This document shows, piece after piece, positions 1 through 12,201 of a stretch of 64,000 nt of DNA (positions within the stretch are counted from its first letter, which is position 1; the number at the start of each line of letters is the position of its first letter). The stretch covers positions 434,001 to 498,000 of the forward strand of contig MBPM02000059.1 in assembly GCA_001695595.3 (NCBI GenBank). Reading direction: 5' to 3'. Made by a program: the position numbers and the translations under genes. This DNA is from Plasmopara viticola. Taxonomy: Eukaryota; Oomycota; Peronosporomycetes; Peronosporales; Peronosporaceae. Under the pieces are notes generated by a model that ran no database searches, had not been told where the DNA came from, and saw only the letters and a program-made list of their open reading frames with translations.

Positions 1-158
1 TGTACGACACAAATATTTGAGAAAGGATTTAGCTAACGCGGCTAAAATCTTCAAGTACAAATCAATTATTGCACAAGTTAAATTACGCTTAATGTTAAAC
101 GAAATAGGTCAGTCTAAAATGTCTAAGCTAAGCTTCGTACAGTTTGATCGTAGCTTTG

Positions 159-788
159 TTACAGTGCCAAAGTAGTCATAGAGCTACATGTATGTCTCTC
201 GTGCGTACCAACGCAAATGCGACGTCCAAGACCCAAGTTGATACTAATGCTACCACGGCGCTTTGTACTATAGTGTTGTTCGTGACGTCGAACCACACGC
301 ATCGAGATACTGCGAGAGAAGTTAGAGGAGACGCGGTTGATAGTCTGTCCAGCATCCACTTCGAGAAAGTTGGCAATTCGCGTCAGCAGTGAGCAGCCAC
401 GTAAATGACACATCTGTAGCTCGAGCGGGTCGCACAGATTCAGTCGCATGACTAGTTTAAGGAAAAATTGGTTCAGTTCGCTAGCACGTGCCTCAAGCTT
501 GTGCTGTGTAAGGTACAAGTGCTTCTTAGGAAATTTGTCCTGTTCAAGACCGGCGAGAAAGTGGCAGTGCTCCTTGCAAGATTTCTGCGTCACACCGTCG
601 CCCAACGTCTTGATTATCTCAAGCCACAGTTCACGAATTTCACTGTAGCGCTTGGGCACCAGCCAGCATGCACGGCTACACGAGACTTGGAGCAGGTACA
701 GCCACGTCCCATCCGCGGAAAGACGCAGCTCGCCTACTTTCACCTGAAGCGTTGAGAGGTCCAACACATTGAGATTGGAACCTTCCAT
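159..788 (-). CDS. PX (phox homology) domain protein
   Basis: Predicted phosphoinositide-binding protein of 209 residues from the ATG at 788. A reading from a TTG at 809 is longer by seven codons, but ATG is the normal eukaryotic start. The PX fold is suggested by an N-terminal beta region (residues about 10-45), an R-Y-S-E-I segment matching the family's RYS(E/D)F motif, a later F-P-K-K segment at the usual place of the proline-rich loop, and a helical stretch (LEARASELNQFFLKLV) matching the family's R..L..FL..L ending. The domain covers roughly residues 10-135. The tail is basic and Ser/Arg-rich with no recognised domain. PX domains typically bind PI3P on endosomes, so membrane sorting is the likely role, by family inference only. 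No intron is needed. Domain call is fairly secure; exact function unknown. Confidence 0.72.
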   Translation of the reverse strand: MEGSNLNVLDLSTLQVKVGELRLSADGTWLYLLQVSCSRACWLVPKRYSEIRELWLEIIKTLGDGVTQKSCKEHCHFLAGLEQDKFPKKHLYLTQHKLEARASELNQFFLKLVMRLNLCDPLELQMCHLRGCSLLTRIANFLEVDAGQTINRVSSNFSRSISMRVVRRHEQHYSTKRRGSISINLGLGRRICVGTHERHTCSSMTTLAL

Positions 789-3700
789 GGACAACTGTTT
801 GCAGAGCAACGACAGGCAAAATCGATAATGCGACTGGAAGATGGGGGACCCTTGCGTCCGCTCGCTACCAAAAAGTACACGATGTTCAAGTAAGGAAAGA
901 ATAGAATAACATCCAGAGAACGTTAGAATGGGCAGGATTGGTTAAAAAGACGGTGACGGTTGCAGCTGTGGGATGCGCATCGTGACACGTGGGCGTTGAT
1001 AAAGAAGCCAAGTGGTAAACGATGTACGACTCGTGTGTATGTAAAGTTGCCTTTTCTTTCAAGTCAGCAGAAAAAGAGCAACTATGTTGTTCTCTGCCAT
1101 CAAATCCAAGCTCGACGGTGGGCATCTTTCGGGTACGGAAACTGTGGCTTGTCGGCTAGATATACTTAGCGCTAAACGGGGTCCCACAAAAATGGCAGAG
1201 AGACCGGTGCTTGTCGCAATTTAGACATTTTGACGAAGCTTTCTATAATTAAAGCTATGTATAATTGGCTCTTGGCAAACAGAGCAGCGCTGGGCATAAC
1301 GAACGTTGTTGCGTTTGACAACCGAAAAATTTGCGTACATACACGCACATACGGGACAGACAGTCACAGATAAATTGCAAAGTATCACGCGCACTTTCAT
1401 GTTTTTCGATACAATTTGTTTATATCGTATTTGCTTGTCCGGATACCGGTAAATAGCATGGGTCAGAGCACATTTGCCTCTCGTTGAGCAAATTTCTCAA
1501 TGGGTCGTTACATAGGTACTTACTTACTGGTCGCACTAACATACGACAAATATCAAATTATTTAACATTGTCACGCGAGCAGTAGCTAAATGTCTTCTCA
1601 CGTTTCCAAAATTGTGTTACAAGTGGCGATTTGCATCTAGCGTGCGCTTTTGTGGATCTGAATCACAACTTTATCAGTAGCCCAGCTGTCAGTAGTATAT
1701 ACCGCACATTGTGCCGGAATTTTATTCTCAGCGCAAATACCCTAACAAAAGTAGGGCTTAAATTTGCTGATTTCCACCTGTTGAAATCACGAATAACATC
1801 TGGTGCGAAAGGTTTCTTAGGGATACCAACGGAATCCCTCTCGTTATTGGTTGGAACTTTAAGTGACACGACGGACGGAGAATTTTCCTCAAGCTAGAAT
1901 CGACAAGCGTGCGTTTCTGTGTGTGTGGACGACACAGACTTGTTGCATGACTTGAAGGACCTAAGCCGCAGTACACGAGTCCAGCCAGAGACTTTGAGCT
2001 CCTTTTGGCAAAGGCGTAGAATTATGCATGACTGTCGAGCCCCACTGAAGATTTAGAAACGGGAAAGAAGAGCGCATGAACTGTTCTCGTCGAGCGCTAA
2101 CGTACGAAGTCGAAATTTTGGACAAAGAGCCCGGCTATGACGACGCGTTTAGCAAATGTAAGACGTAATATACGTGCCGGTGGTGTTCCAAAAAACAATG
2201 TCACTGAGTATTGATCAGATTAAGGTGATAGTGAATGAAGTACTGGAGGAGCGCGATTGGTCTACTCGTTGTCTGATCATCGTACGGAGCATTAACAAGA
2301 TGTGGCAAAGAAAATGCGACTTGCTGATGAAAACATTACTGTTGATGAGCCTTGTATTCGCAAACTGCGTGCATTCCGCCGCAGTGTTTTGGACGAGATG
2401 AGACTTGCATTGCTAGAATCTGCTAAAAGACCAGACGGCCGTGTCAATTAGCGATCCTCGATTGCCAGTCAGCATGAAAGGACTGGCTGATGTGCTTTCT
2501 ATCAACGCCTGATCAACACAACAAGGAAAGCAGATGTGCACCTGGTTGTTGGACTGACGAATGAAGTGGATAGTGGCTATGTAGCCCAAATATTTGGGGA
2601 ACTTGTATCTGCTTGTCTTCAAATTGTACTCCAATCGAATTGTTGACAGGTTTGACCGACTAATGGCACTTCTCGTGGTTTAGTGAAAGTTTAGACGCAT
2701 CTCAGTACAGTGCACTCAAAATACGCGTGCGACGAAAATGCAGCCGCTGTTGCTGAGCTTGCAAGCTCAAAGTTATCCAGTGCAGCCGTTCGCTGATCGA
2801 GAGTTCGCAAGTTCATGATCGACAACTTTGTAGGTGTGCTTGATGATGGTGCAGACGCAACGTTGGAGAGATACGAGTGAATGTTAGGGTTACTTGTGAC
2901 AAGGCGGGTGGCGTACGCGCGACTATCAGTGCAGTCGAAGCCCATCTACGCTCGCATGTACACATAATTTTCCGGTTTAATCTTTATGAACACACTTAAA
3001 TCCAAACGCTATCGAGTTTGTAATGCATTGTGTATAGATTTAGGTGGCGTGATGATCTTGTGCTAGTTGACACACTTGAGCTTCATGACTATTTAAGTTT
3101 ATAGAAAACTTAGCCTCGAAACCGAACTGAGCCCCGAAACATAAATCTTTTCTTAGATAAAGATCCAATATGTCGTATTGGAAAGTAACAATATACCCAA
3201 GAATCTACAGGCAAAGCGAGCTAGAAAAACTTGATACACACGCTAATGAGTGGAGCAGCAGCTACCGTTTTCAGATGCTCGGAAACACAGATTCGATAGT
3301 ACATGTTAGCAACGTTTTCGTACTTTTAACTGTAGCTATTCGCGAATTGTCAAATCACATGTCTCCGACAACAAGACTGACCGCAACACACGGAGTCGCA
3401 CTGATATAAGGTCTGGGCTCTACGACAAGCTGAAAAACGTTCTGCTGGTCAAATCTCCGTTCTTGAGGTAGTCATTGCTTCTGGGTACGACGAACGAATG
3501 CTGATTTTACCCAATACTGGCTAACTCTTACGGAAGACCCCAATTGATATCAACAGTCCATTTGATGTCCGTAAATATATTGTCTAAGAGATCAAATTTA
3601 ACAAGCTGGCAGATACGTCGAATTATTCAAATCGGGGTATAAGCCACTGGGCCCAAAATATGCCTCTCTTCTACAAGTATACTCCCGGTAACTGTGAAAC

Positions 3701-4821
3701 TAATACCCCGCAAATTGACCGGAATTGAAAGCCTGTAATTTCTCAAGGCCATCTAGAAGTGTTTGTTCAACTGCATTGTATCGTAAATACTCGTCGGATC
3801 GAAACTCAGGCGAAAGAAGTATTCAAGCGCTACTGTTCCTACAAGAGTATCAGCTACACGCTTAGATGCTATAAAGTTTTGCGCCGATTGATCTCCTTGA
3901 CCTCGACGAGCTTTGATAATGCTGTAAGTTAGGTTTTTGATGGACGACCAGACCGCCAGTGTTTAATGTAGTTGGCGTTCGGAGAAAAAGGCCGTTTCTA
4001 TGGAGAATTTTCCCTATGGAAACCATGCCTTTTTTGTCAGTGACAATAAAATGCTCTAGTCCAAGCCTCAATGCTCGAAGTGTGAGATGATATCCGTCAG
4101 CTCTGAGAACATACCAAGAATTAGTGCGAGTTCGCAAGCACCGAAAGTCTTTCAGCTAAAGTAACATTCTAAACACCAGTGCCAAACACTAGTTGATCGA
4201 TGCGAAACAAATATTTGATCAATAAATGCTGACGACAACATTGACCAATGCATTGCTTACATCTCTGCAGCGAACCTTTAAGGGTAAACTTTGTCGAGGC
4301 CGATTTTAAACCCACCGAAATTATGTACGAGTTTTTTTTGAATGACGACCCATCAATGCTACGTACGAAAATCTTTAGATACATATATTGGTCAAGTACA
4401 TGCCGCTTCTAAAAAAAGATTATGAATACCCTCAGGGTAACTGGTATGGGCACCCCAGATGCTTAGCTAGGTAAAACCTACAAATCATCCGATGTGAATG
4501 ATTATAGCCAGGAAGGATATTTTTTTGTCTTCTATAGCGGGCTTGGTAATCGACTTCTTTTTATGTAGCAGCTTAATAAGATGCCAGGATTTTATTTCGT
4601 TCCTGATTGATACGGATTAATCTGATCAAGAAGAATGTGTTTGACCACATCATCCGATCAGTTATCGATACCTAGATGTGCCCTGCGAGATCGAGAATGA
4701 CAATGCTCGATAATAGCAACGATGTACCCACTGCTATCAGCTACGATTAATATCCCACAACTTGTCCCGATGGCTGTCGATGTGATGATTGTGTCTGTGC
4801 TTTAGGAAGAAATCTCTTCCT
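789..4821. other. Gene-poor intergenic stretch
   Basis: I find no intact gene here. Open frames are short, lack plausible starts or contain no recognisable motif. One coding-like stretch on the plus strand at about 2308-2451 (47 codons, charged and helical, ending in TAG) follows another short open stretch from about 2174 in a different frame, which suggests a decayed gene I cannot name. The rest is AT-rich sequence without obvious repeats. Confidence 0.45.
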
Positions 4822-6850
4822 TTACGGATTCATCGAGGCGTTTAATAAACTAAATTTGACTTCAATCTCACCCAAGGCAGCGCTTGAAAGCAACCTTCAA
4901 TAAAAAATACCAGTGGTGATGACTACGAACGAATCAAGTTCGACTTTGAGTACTATGATAGGAAAGCAATCAAGGACTTGCTGTTCTGGCACAGCAACCT
5001 TGACTTAGTCTTCTTCATCAAAGGTCCTAAGGCCCAGCGAAAATAGTGCTTGGATTTCAAAATGCTTGCAGATCGTGTGTCCCTACCTGGTCTTTCTGAG
5101 AAGTTTATGCATCAGGCCTGCTTCTTCGCTTCCCAATATCTAGATACAGGCTGACGCATTTTATTTCTTAGCTTATCGCATAGGCAGATACAAGATTCAG
5201 AATGCTGAAGCAAAGCGAATATTAGATATGACACTTGAGCATCTAAAATCAGTGCTTTGAAGAAAAAGTATTTGTGTGGTCTATGTTGCTGTCAGCTAAA
5301 CGCTTATACCGGTCATCTGGTCGTGTTAACAATTATCCTTGCCACATTAACGACAACACCTTAATCAATTGTGTAAAATGCGATACTTCTCAAAGGGATA
5401 TGTCTCACAATGGTTCCTATACAATAAGCTGCCTGGATTCAATCCAGGCCCACAACTATATACCAATGACAAAGAAAAGGAAAACAGCTACAGTCAAACG
5501 GAAGTTAACATCATTGGCAGCTCATTAAGTATTAAAAAGCGCGTCGCTAAGTGCAAAAAGAGAGAGATTTGTGATGAAGACCTGTGTAAAAAGATAATCA
5601 ATTATGACGTCAATGGTTTGTACCTTTCACCACTCGGTAATGAAATGCCACGTGGGAGACAAATTACAATTGAAGCGTATCCTGGTTTCACTGGCAAGAT
5701 CAAGTCTGATAGAGTATTCGTCTTTCCCGAGTGGGGCATTTATACATCGAAACGCATGAAGCAATTATATTTTCAACCAAGCACGCGAGAATAGGAAATC
5801 AAAGCCGGCTTGGAAGGTAAGTGGTAGCTATTTTGTGGATTTTTTATGTACACTCCACTGCTCACAAGGCACGTATCGCATAGTATGAAAAATGTAAGTT
5901 GTCCAGCTTCATCAATCACAATCTACATATAGCATTTCTTTCTTTTGTAGAAGCTGGGCCGAACAAACAACAAGAAGGTGGTGATGATGTATCTAGGGCC
6001 ACGATTGCTGAGAAGATGAATATGGTATGGAACAACGGTTTTGGTCAATCTATGGACATAAACAAGTACAAAAAGATCAAGTACAAGTCAAACGGGAAGG
6101 CTTTCAAGTCTTAAAATGAGCACTCCACGTCTCATGAGCTGTAGAAAAGCAACGAGGCTAAAGAGCTGATTATGATGATGAGCAAGCTCATTGACAACCC
6201 ATTTATTTCTCAGTTGCGATCCACCAGATTGCAAAGCTACGCATGCTTCAGTTCTGTTACGACTGCATCGACTTCTAAATTGATCTTTTGTACTTCCAAA
6301 ATCAGGAAATGGATACCGACTCCGCTTATATCACATTCTGCTGTGGCAATCCATCTAAAATCTGTTACGAACGTGGAATACGTGGGCATATCATACTCAA
6401 GTAGATTTGACTTCCGCGCGATCACACCACTGATGTGGCTACATTTGACCATCGTACATCTGGTTTGCTTTAAAATAAATGGTCAGATGATTCTACTGCC
6501 TCATTGACCTTGAAGTACTCGATTTGCTATATAGATTTGTCCAATGTCAAGCTTCGAGCAACGAGAGTGCAACAGGCCGTGGTCAGAACGAGGAGGTACT
6601 GAACTCAGACGAGCTCGGGACTGTTGTGCCGGATCGAATGACAACTCAAGATGTTAACAAGGGCTTAAGACAATCAGAAGAGCCTGAACCTATAGCCATA
6701 GGCAGTCAGACAAAGACAGCGCTAACTTTTTCCAAAGCTAAGCGGCGTGTGCTTGAGAACGGAATTACTACACTTTCGCTCATAGTTAAGGGTCTAGTGT
6801 TTTTGTCTCACAAAATATGGAATCGTAAAGCAGCTACTGCCAAACTTGTA
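4822..6850 (+). pseudogene. Decayed type-B DNA polymerase (Maverick/virus-like)
   Basis: Remnant of a family B DNA polymerase of the protein-primed, viral or organellar type (DNA_pol_B_2 family). Homology is scattered over all three plus-strand frames. In order: a segment near 4822-5000 resembling the conserved DY..(Y/F)..LY/W..LD region before the polymerase core; a V-S-L-P-G-L-S segment near 5075; the first polymerase motif I-I-N-Y-D-V-N-G-L-Y with a following M-P-R-G near 5595-5660; the N-N-G-F-G-Q-S-M helix near 6030-6060 (usual form NN..FGKTME); motif C, M-D-T-D-S-A-Y, at 6309-6329 with both catalytic aspartates; and a C-terminal K-A-K-R-R-V-L-E-N-G segment near 6740-6770. Stops and frameshifts separate the segments, so it is not functional. 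No integrase, terminal inverted repeat or capsid gene was identified nearby, so Maverick/Polinton versus an integrated DNA virus is unresolved. Confidence 0.72.
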
Positions 6851-9800
6851 TTATAATCTTAGAATCGGATGTATGAATGCAAAGACTCTACATGAGAAAA
6901 ATAGTGAGCTCGATCCGGACATAACGCAAAAAAAATGTTAAGAATTGGTACGCAAAACAGTTGGAATTATAAAATTTCCAAGAGCAAAAGAAGCAGTACG
7001 ATAAGCTCAAAGTTGCCCCACATAGTTAAACCACTTGGCAAATGACCTTGCGTTCTAAAAAGAACAACTGATTCTGGCCGAGATCAAAGTTGACTTTCGC
7101 ATCAAGTACAAAAAGGCATTGATCAAACAGGCACCTGCTTCTTTATTGGTAGCGCTTAGAATTTTCGTGCAATAAGCCAAATGTCATCACAAATAAGCTC
7201 AGCACTTTTTCTCAAGCCAAGTTGATCGAAAACTACAATAAAGAACCAGGGGATTATAGTGCGATTGACAGACGAAAGCACTTTCATAAAACACTAAAAT
7301 GAGTAAAATGTGGGAAGAAAAGTGGTCTTGCCAAAAAATCTCTGGAGGTTGCTGGCAAACAGCGTTCCTTCAGAAATGCAAGTGGCGCCCTGCGAGAGAG
7401 GGGGTAGGTTCTCATGATGGCATGTGGCTGAAATAGGCCATTTAGGCTTAGCTTCTTATAATTAGATAGTTCTGCTGTCAAACAGCAGAAGACTATTGGC
7501 TGTACAAACCGTAAAACGAGGCTCTGGAAAACGATCTCGTATCTATATGACCTACCGCATCGAGAATCTCAGCGCATCAGTAAACGCTTTCGGTCTTTCA
7601 AAATCGCCTGACTGATTTCTTATGAGAGAGGAACAAAAAAAAGTCTGTTGTTGTTTGATTGGCTGTTGGGGCGACTTTAATACTCTTTACGATCGAAATA
7701 GACTTGATTGTGAAATTTAAAAAACCGATGGAATAGACTTATTTCTTGTCTGTGGCATCGACAAGTACGCTTGAATCTAGCCACAACGTGTCTGGAGTAG
7801 CATAGAAAGACGTAAATTCTAGCTGCTTTACTGCACTCGTCAGGAATTTGATGACAATTTTTTGCCCTTGTAGTGCGTACAAATTCCTAGTAGTAAAGTT
7901 CGGATAGATATATCCCCGAAAAGACCAAACATACTAAAGTCTTCTTGAAGGCAGTTGTGACGATTTTGCTGAATTTGTATGAGCGATCGACTTGATTTGG
8001 CTAGTACAACTAGCGAGAAGTTAAGATAGCGCATAAAATGTGAGCAGCATAGCGCCATCAATTGAGACTGACAAAGCTCCACAAGTGGCTCGTACGTCAC
8101 GCCCTAGAAATTGGCTAAGGCGTTCGGGAACTCTTCGTGTTGCATGTGAAGCGGAACCTTTCATCTACTATATGCCACGCCTTCAAAATTGAATAAGGCG
8201 TCCGGGAACATTTTAGTGCTGCATGTGAAGCGCAAACTTTAATAAAGGGAGCTCTATGGTAGACATCAGAGAAGCACTGACATCCACGTCAGTGCATCAA
8301 TGCTTGATCGTGGCGATGCTATACGTCTTTTTGTGACCATTGATCTTTCTTGCGCAAAAGATGTGAGTGCATGAGCTAGATGAGCTAGATGAGCCGCAAA
8401 GTGCTATGCCAATCAAGGCGCTGCGGTAGGAGCTTAAAGTAGCACGAACACAAACTATTGCTGTGCTCAATGATCGGGCCTACAAAGATTGATTATGTAC
8501 TCTCATGAAAGGGAGTCTAGGGCAAGATCATGTTGAACCTTTTTACATAGTCGGCTTGAGCTAAACGAAGTATACATGAAGGCTTCTGATGAGGCCTATA
8601 GAGCCGATGAGTTTGCCGGTGTAGTAGTCAACTCCTTGTCCTTTCTCAACGAAGACGTTTGAAGACGCGCTGACTTCTGTGATCCACCGAATCCATCATA
8701 TTGCACGATGAAGAATTATTAAAATGTAATTATATGGGACCCGCTTTCTAAGTTGCAGCTTAACAAAAGTGTACCGCATAATTTAAGCTTCATCGGCATA
8801 TGTTTTTGTGCAAGTCTCATGACTGAATTGGTTCCATAAAATTTATCTCTCCATTTCATGCTGTTCTCTGTCAGAAAGTCAAATGGCAATGGGCGCATCG
8901 TAAACGCTCATAGTATTCTTGTGGTCGCTATCTTGAAATAAAGCGTGTTGTTAGATAATATATGCCATGTATCCCTTACAGTGCACTCAACTCAGTCGAG
9001 GGGTATCATCAACTCTTCTGCGAAAGAGTGATATATTGCTGACTGCAATCAGCAATCCCATCGGCATGCTCTGGGAGTGGCTGGCAAAGCCTCAAAAGCC
9101 ATTGCCTGCATCTGCGTTCTGGTGATGCAATTGATGGAGCCCCACAAGCGTATACACAGACATACTTAGGGAATAGTCGTGCAGAGATCAAAAGACGGAC
9201 GTAAGACAGCATGTTTTACTGACGAACGGTTTTCAAATGCATGCACACGAATTAGCTTTTGTCTAATGCACATAGCTTCAACGCAAAAATCAAGTGCTTG
9301 ATTGGAAAGCATGGCCTTCGGATGAGGTCCAAAAAGGTCAGGGCCATTGTAGATTTACCGGCCCCATTGTATTAGTGGCCTTGCTAATCACTTACATATG
9401 AACAGAAAACTTGCGTAAAGGTGCCAAGGCTACTTTTGATTCTCTTGAGAAGCGTTTTAGAGCTCCGGCTTTCAACAAAGTTAACAAAATTTGTTAGAGG
9501 CCCCGATTCGGATCCGAGCGTTTGCTCAGTGACATCCATGACACTATCTTTTATCATCGGCACTACACATATGCAGGCAGACACATACAAATTTAATCCG
9601 GCGATCAGGCTTGATGCTCGGGTTAATTATGCTGATTTTAAGGACTACTTGGCCCGCGACCAAGAGCTTCTTGCGAAAAAGTATGCTATCGTCAACTTCA
9701 TTGAATCTAATCTTCTTGTGATCGATTGAAATCGATGGTATCACAAACAACTGATACTTCTCAAGACGTGAAGAGTTCGATAGTACGTCGTAAAAGCGAA

Positions 9801-12201
9801 CTATGATAAGGTTTTCGTTTACAATACTACTTTTTCCCTCTTGACAAAAACACGTCACTTTCATCTTTGTCTATGGTGGATCCTAATGCATTACATACCT
9901 GATGATTTTCTTTAGCTGGCTTTTGACGAAGTCAGATAACATTTTCGTATAGAAACTGGAACCGAATTAAAATCTACGGAAAACTACTTCTGAGCCTCTT
10001 CTTCATCTTTTCCTGAAGTACTTGTGTTTTTAAGAGAAAATGGCAGTTTCAGGTGCCTTGACTTGCATTCAAAGCTATCAACCACATGTTTTAATGCAAA
10101 GTTAACTCTTGACATCCTGTCGTTCCGCTTCAGCGCACACAGGCCTTCAAGCACATAATTGCCTTCGTCCATTTGGCTATCTATTTGGGAATGGTCCGCT
10201 GGTGACATCAGTAAGTAGATACATGACTCAGCTTACCACACGTCCTTATAAATGAATCACGTCGCAAAATTTCAAGCTTGATAAAAAAGAATGGCCGAAA
10301 GCTTGGCCGATATTAGCTTTCTTACAATTCGTAAGAATGTAGAATCGTTTGTAAGCCTGATAACACCGGTGAACTGCCGGAAGTCTAGAAGTCTCGATTC
10401 TGTCATTGGCTTGCCGAACCATAGAGCTTTTCGCGTGTCGCCTAAGCAAAATGATGCAATTGGCATTCGATCCGGCAGACTTGCTGGTGCACAAATAAAA
10501 AGCTATTGACGATTGCAATAGCTACGAAACCGCTACGTTTTGGCAAACCGTGCTTCGATTTCTCGGACTGCATTGTTTGATGCAAATTTATTGAGTGAGA
10601 GTATGCAGCTTCAACGCATAAAAACATTAACATACTCTGCGCAACCCATCTCCTACGACTTTCTTAAATAGCTCGGTCTGCTCATTGATCTGCTGTGGTC
10701 AAATACAACCTAGTGCAAAGCGCTATATGACTTACCTTTGCAAAAGAGCCCACGAATAGGGAGTCTCAGCCCGAGACAGTTGCCTTTGAGACCTTTTTTT
10801 TAGGACACGGTCAATTGGGTCCATCGTAGCCGCCTAGTGAACTATCTTGCCCAACCGGTCGGTACAGACCACAAGCTCGATTTATCTGCCGAGTGATTTG
10901 GTAGTCTCTAGTCAACGCGGTCGTCTTCCCGTGCAACCGTCCACAGGCAGTTTGGTGTTATCCAGCGCTTCGCCTGGCCTTTGTCTTGGGACTGTGACAT
11001 GAGTATTTGCAGTTGCACCAAATGTTAATGTTTTGCAATTTCGTCACAACTTTGGAAACGTACATGACTGTAATACGGTTCTTGAAATCTTACGGATGGC
11101 AGATAGTCATGACGAATGTTGTGTAGGTGATTGCAAATTCAAAACCTGCCTCTCCATTCGAAACACAAAGTACGAGCTTTCGTCTTGCGCTTGTCCATGT
11201 TATCAATAATGGTTTGTCAGTGTGCGATTTTATTTTCGCAATAGAAGAACGCTCGATGTGGCACAAATGAAGAAGTTTGTTCACAAATTACACAAACTTT
11301 CGGCACTTGATCATGGCATCCCTCGAACGGTGATACCAAGAGGATACTGTCGCTATATATATTCATAAAGGTTGCACCGAAGCAACAAAAGTCTATGAGC
11401 CTGCAACGCGGCGTGCGTATAGGAAGGAGAAAAATCTATATCTCATACCCAGTTCATGAACGGAGGCGGTTATTAAGGCAAGCGTTACCTATAAGCTTTA
11501 CTGAAGTATACAGTAATGGAGCAATGTCCAGTATGGGCCTACCCCCTGGTGCTCACTATTTTTGAGAAAAAAATACCTGATGTTCAGTGAGGTAATATTC
11601 AAATCTCTTGGGAAAAGATCACGCAAGAGATGAGAATCATGCTTGAATTCGAGCAATGATGGTGTCATATGCTGGACATGGCAAGTGTTGAAACATGGAT
11701 GCTATTGAAAGAGTCAGACACTAGTGATGGCAGTAACGAGCATAAAAGTCTCACCATGCGACTGCTCGTAGGTGATCGCGACTGTGCTTTCATTTTTCAC
11801 ATGGTTGTACATGATCGCTGGCCTAAGACTTTGCGTCCCTATTCGAATATGGTGTAGACACATGTACCAAAGGGGATTGCATTGTGACTGTATCCCAGTA
11901 TCGGCAATGTATGTAGACTCAACACTTTCATGTAAGCGAAAGAGCATGCAATTGCGTTTTAGCGTGAAATGAACGCTTTTAACATAAATGCTCGGCTTTA
12001 TGTAACGGTCCGTTGTATCGCAACGATGTAGCGATTTTTTTATACCAGATTTCATGGAACGATTGGCATCGTGTCTGACACACGCGAGGTTTTAGGGATG
12101 CTGCACCAAATTTTGTGCTGTACCATTGTGTGCAAATCCTTTCATTTGATCAAAGTTGTCTACGGAACGCGTCATTCATCATTATTGTTGCAACATCGCA
12201 C
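6851..12201. other. Gene-poor region after the polymerase relic
   Basis: No intact gene. Short coding-like fragments occur: an open stretch near 8560-8670 (+), and on the minus strand near 9340-9590 and 9984-10208, the first of which runs into a P-loop-like segment at 9348-9365. They may be debris of the same element as the polymerase relic or of retrotransposons, but nothing assigns them. A diverged 63-65-bp direct repeat lies at 8098-8240. From about 10.6 to 12.2 kb I see only short frames without motifs. Confidence 0.4.
8098..8240. repeat. Diverged direct repeat, two copies of about 64 bp
   Basis: Copies at 8098-8161 and 8176-8240 share the order CACGCC, AAATTG, AAGGCG, CGGGAAC, GTG, TGCATGTGAAGCG and AACTT-like ending, with scattered substitutions, separated by 14 bp. 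This is an old local duplication with no coding frame or known function. Confidence 0.7.

Noticed and set aside
12115..12201. N-terminal extension of the type A glycosyltransferase
   Set aside because: Needs a GTG start; the ATG at 12202 aligns with the paralogue and gives a normal type II anchor position.
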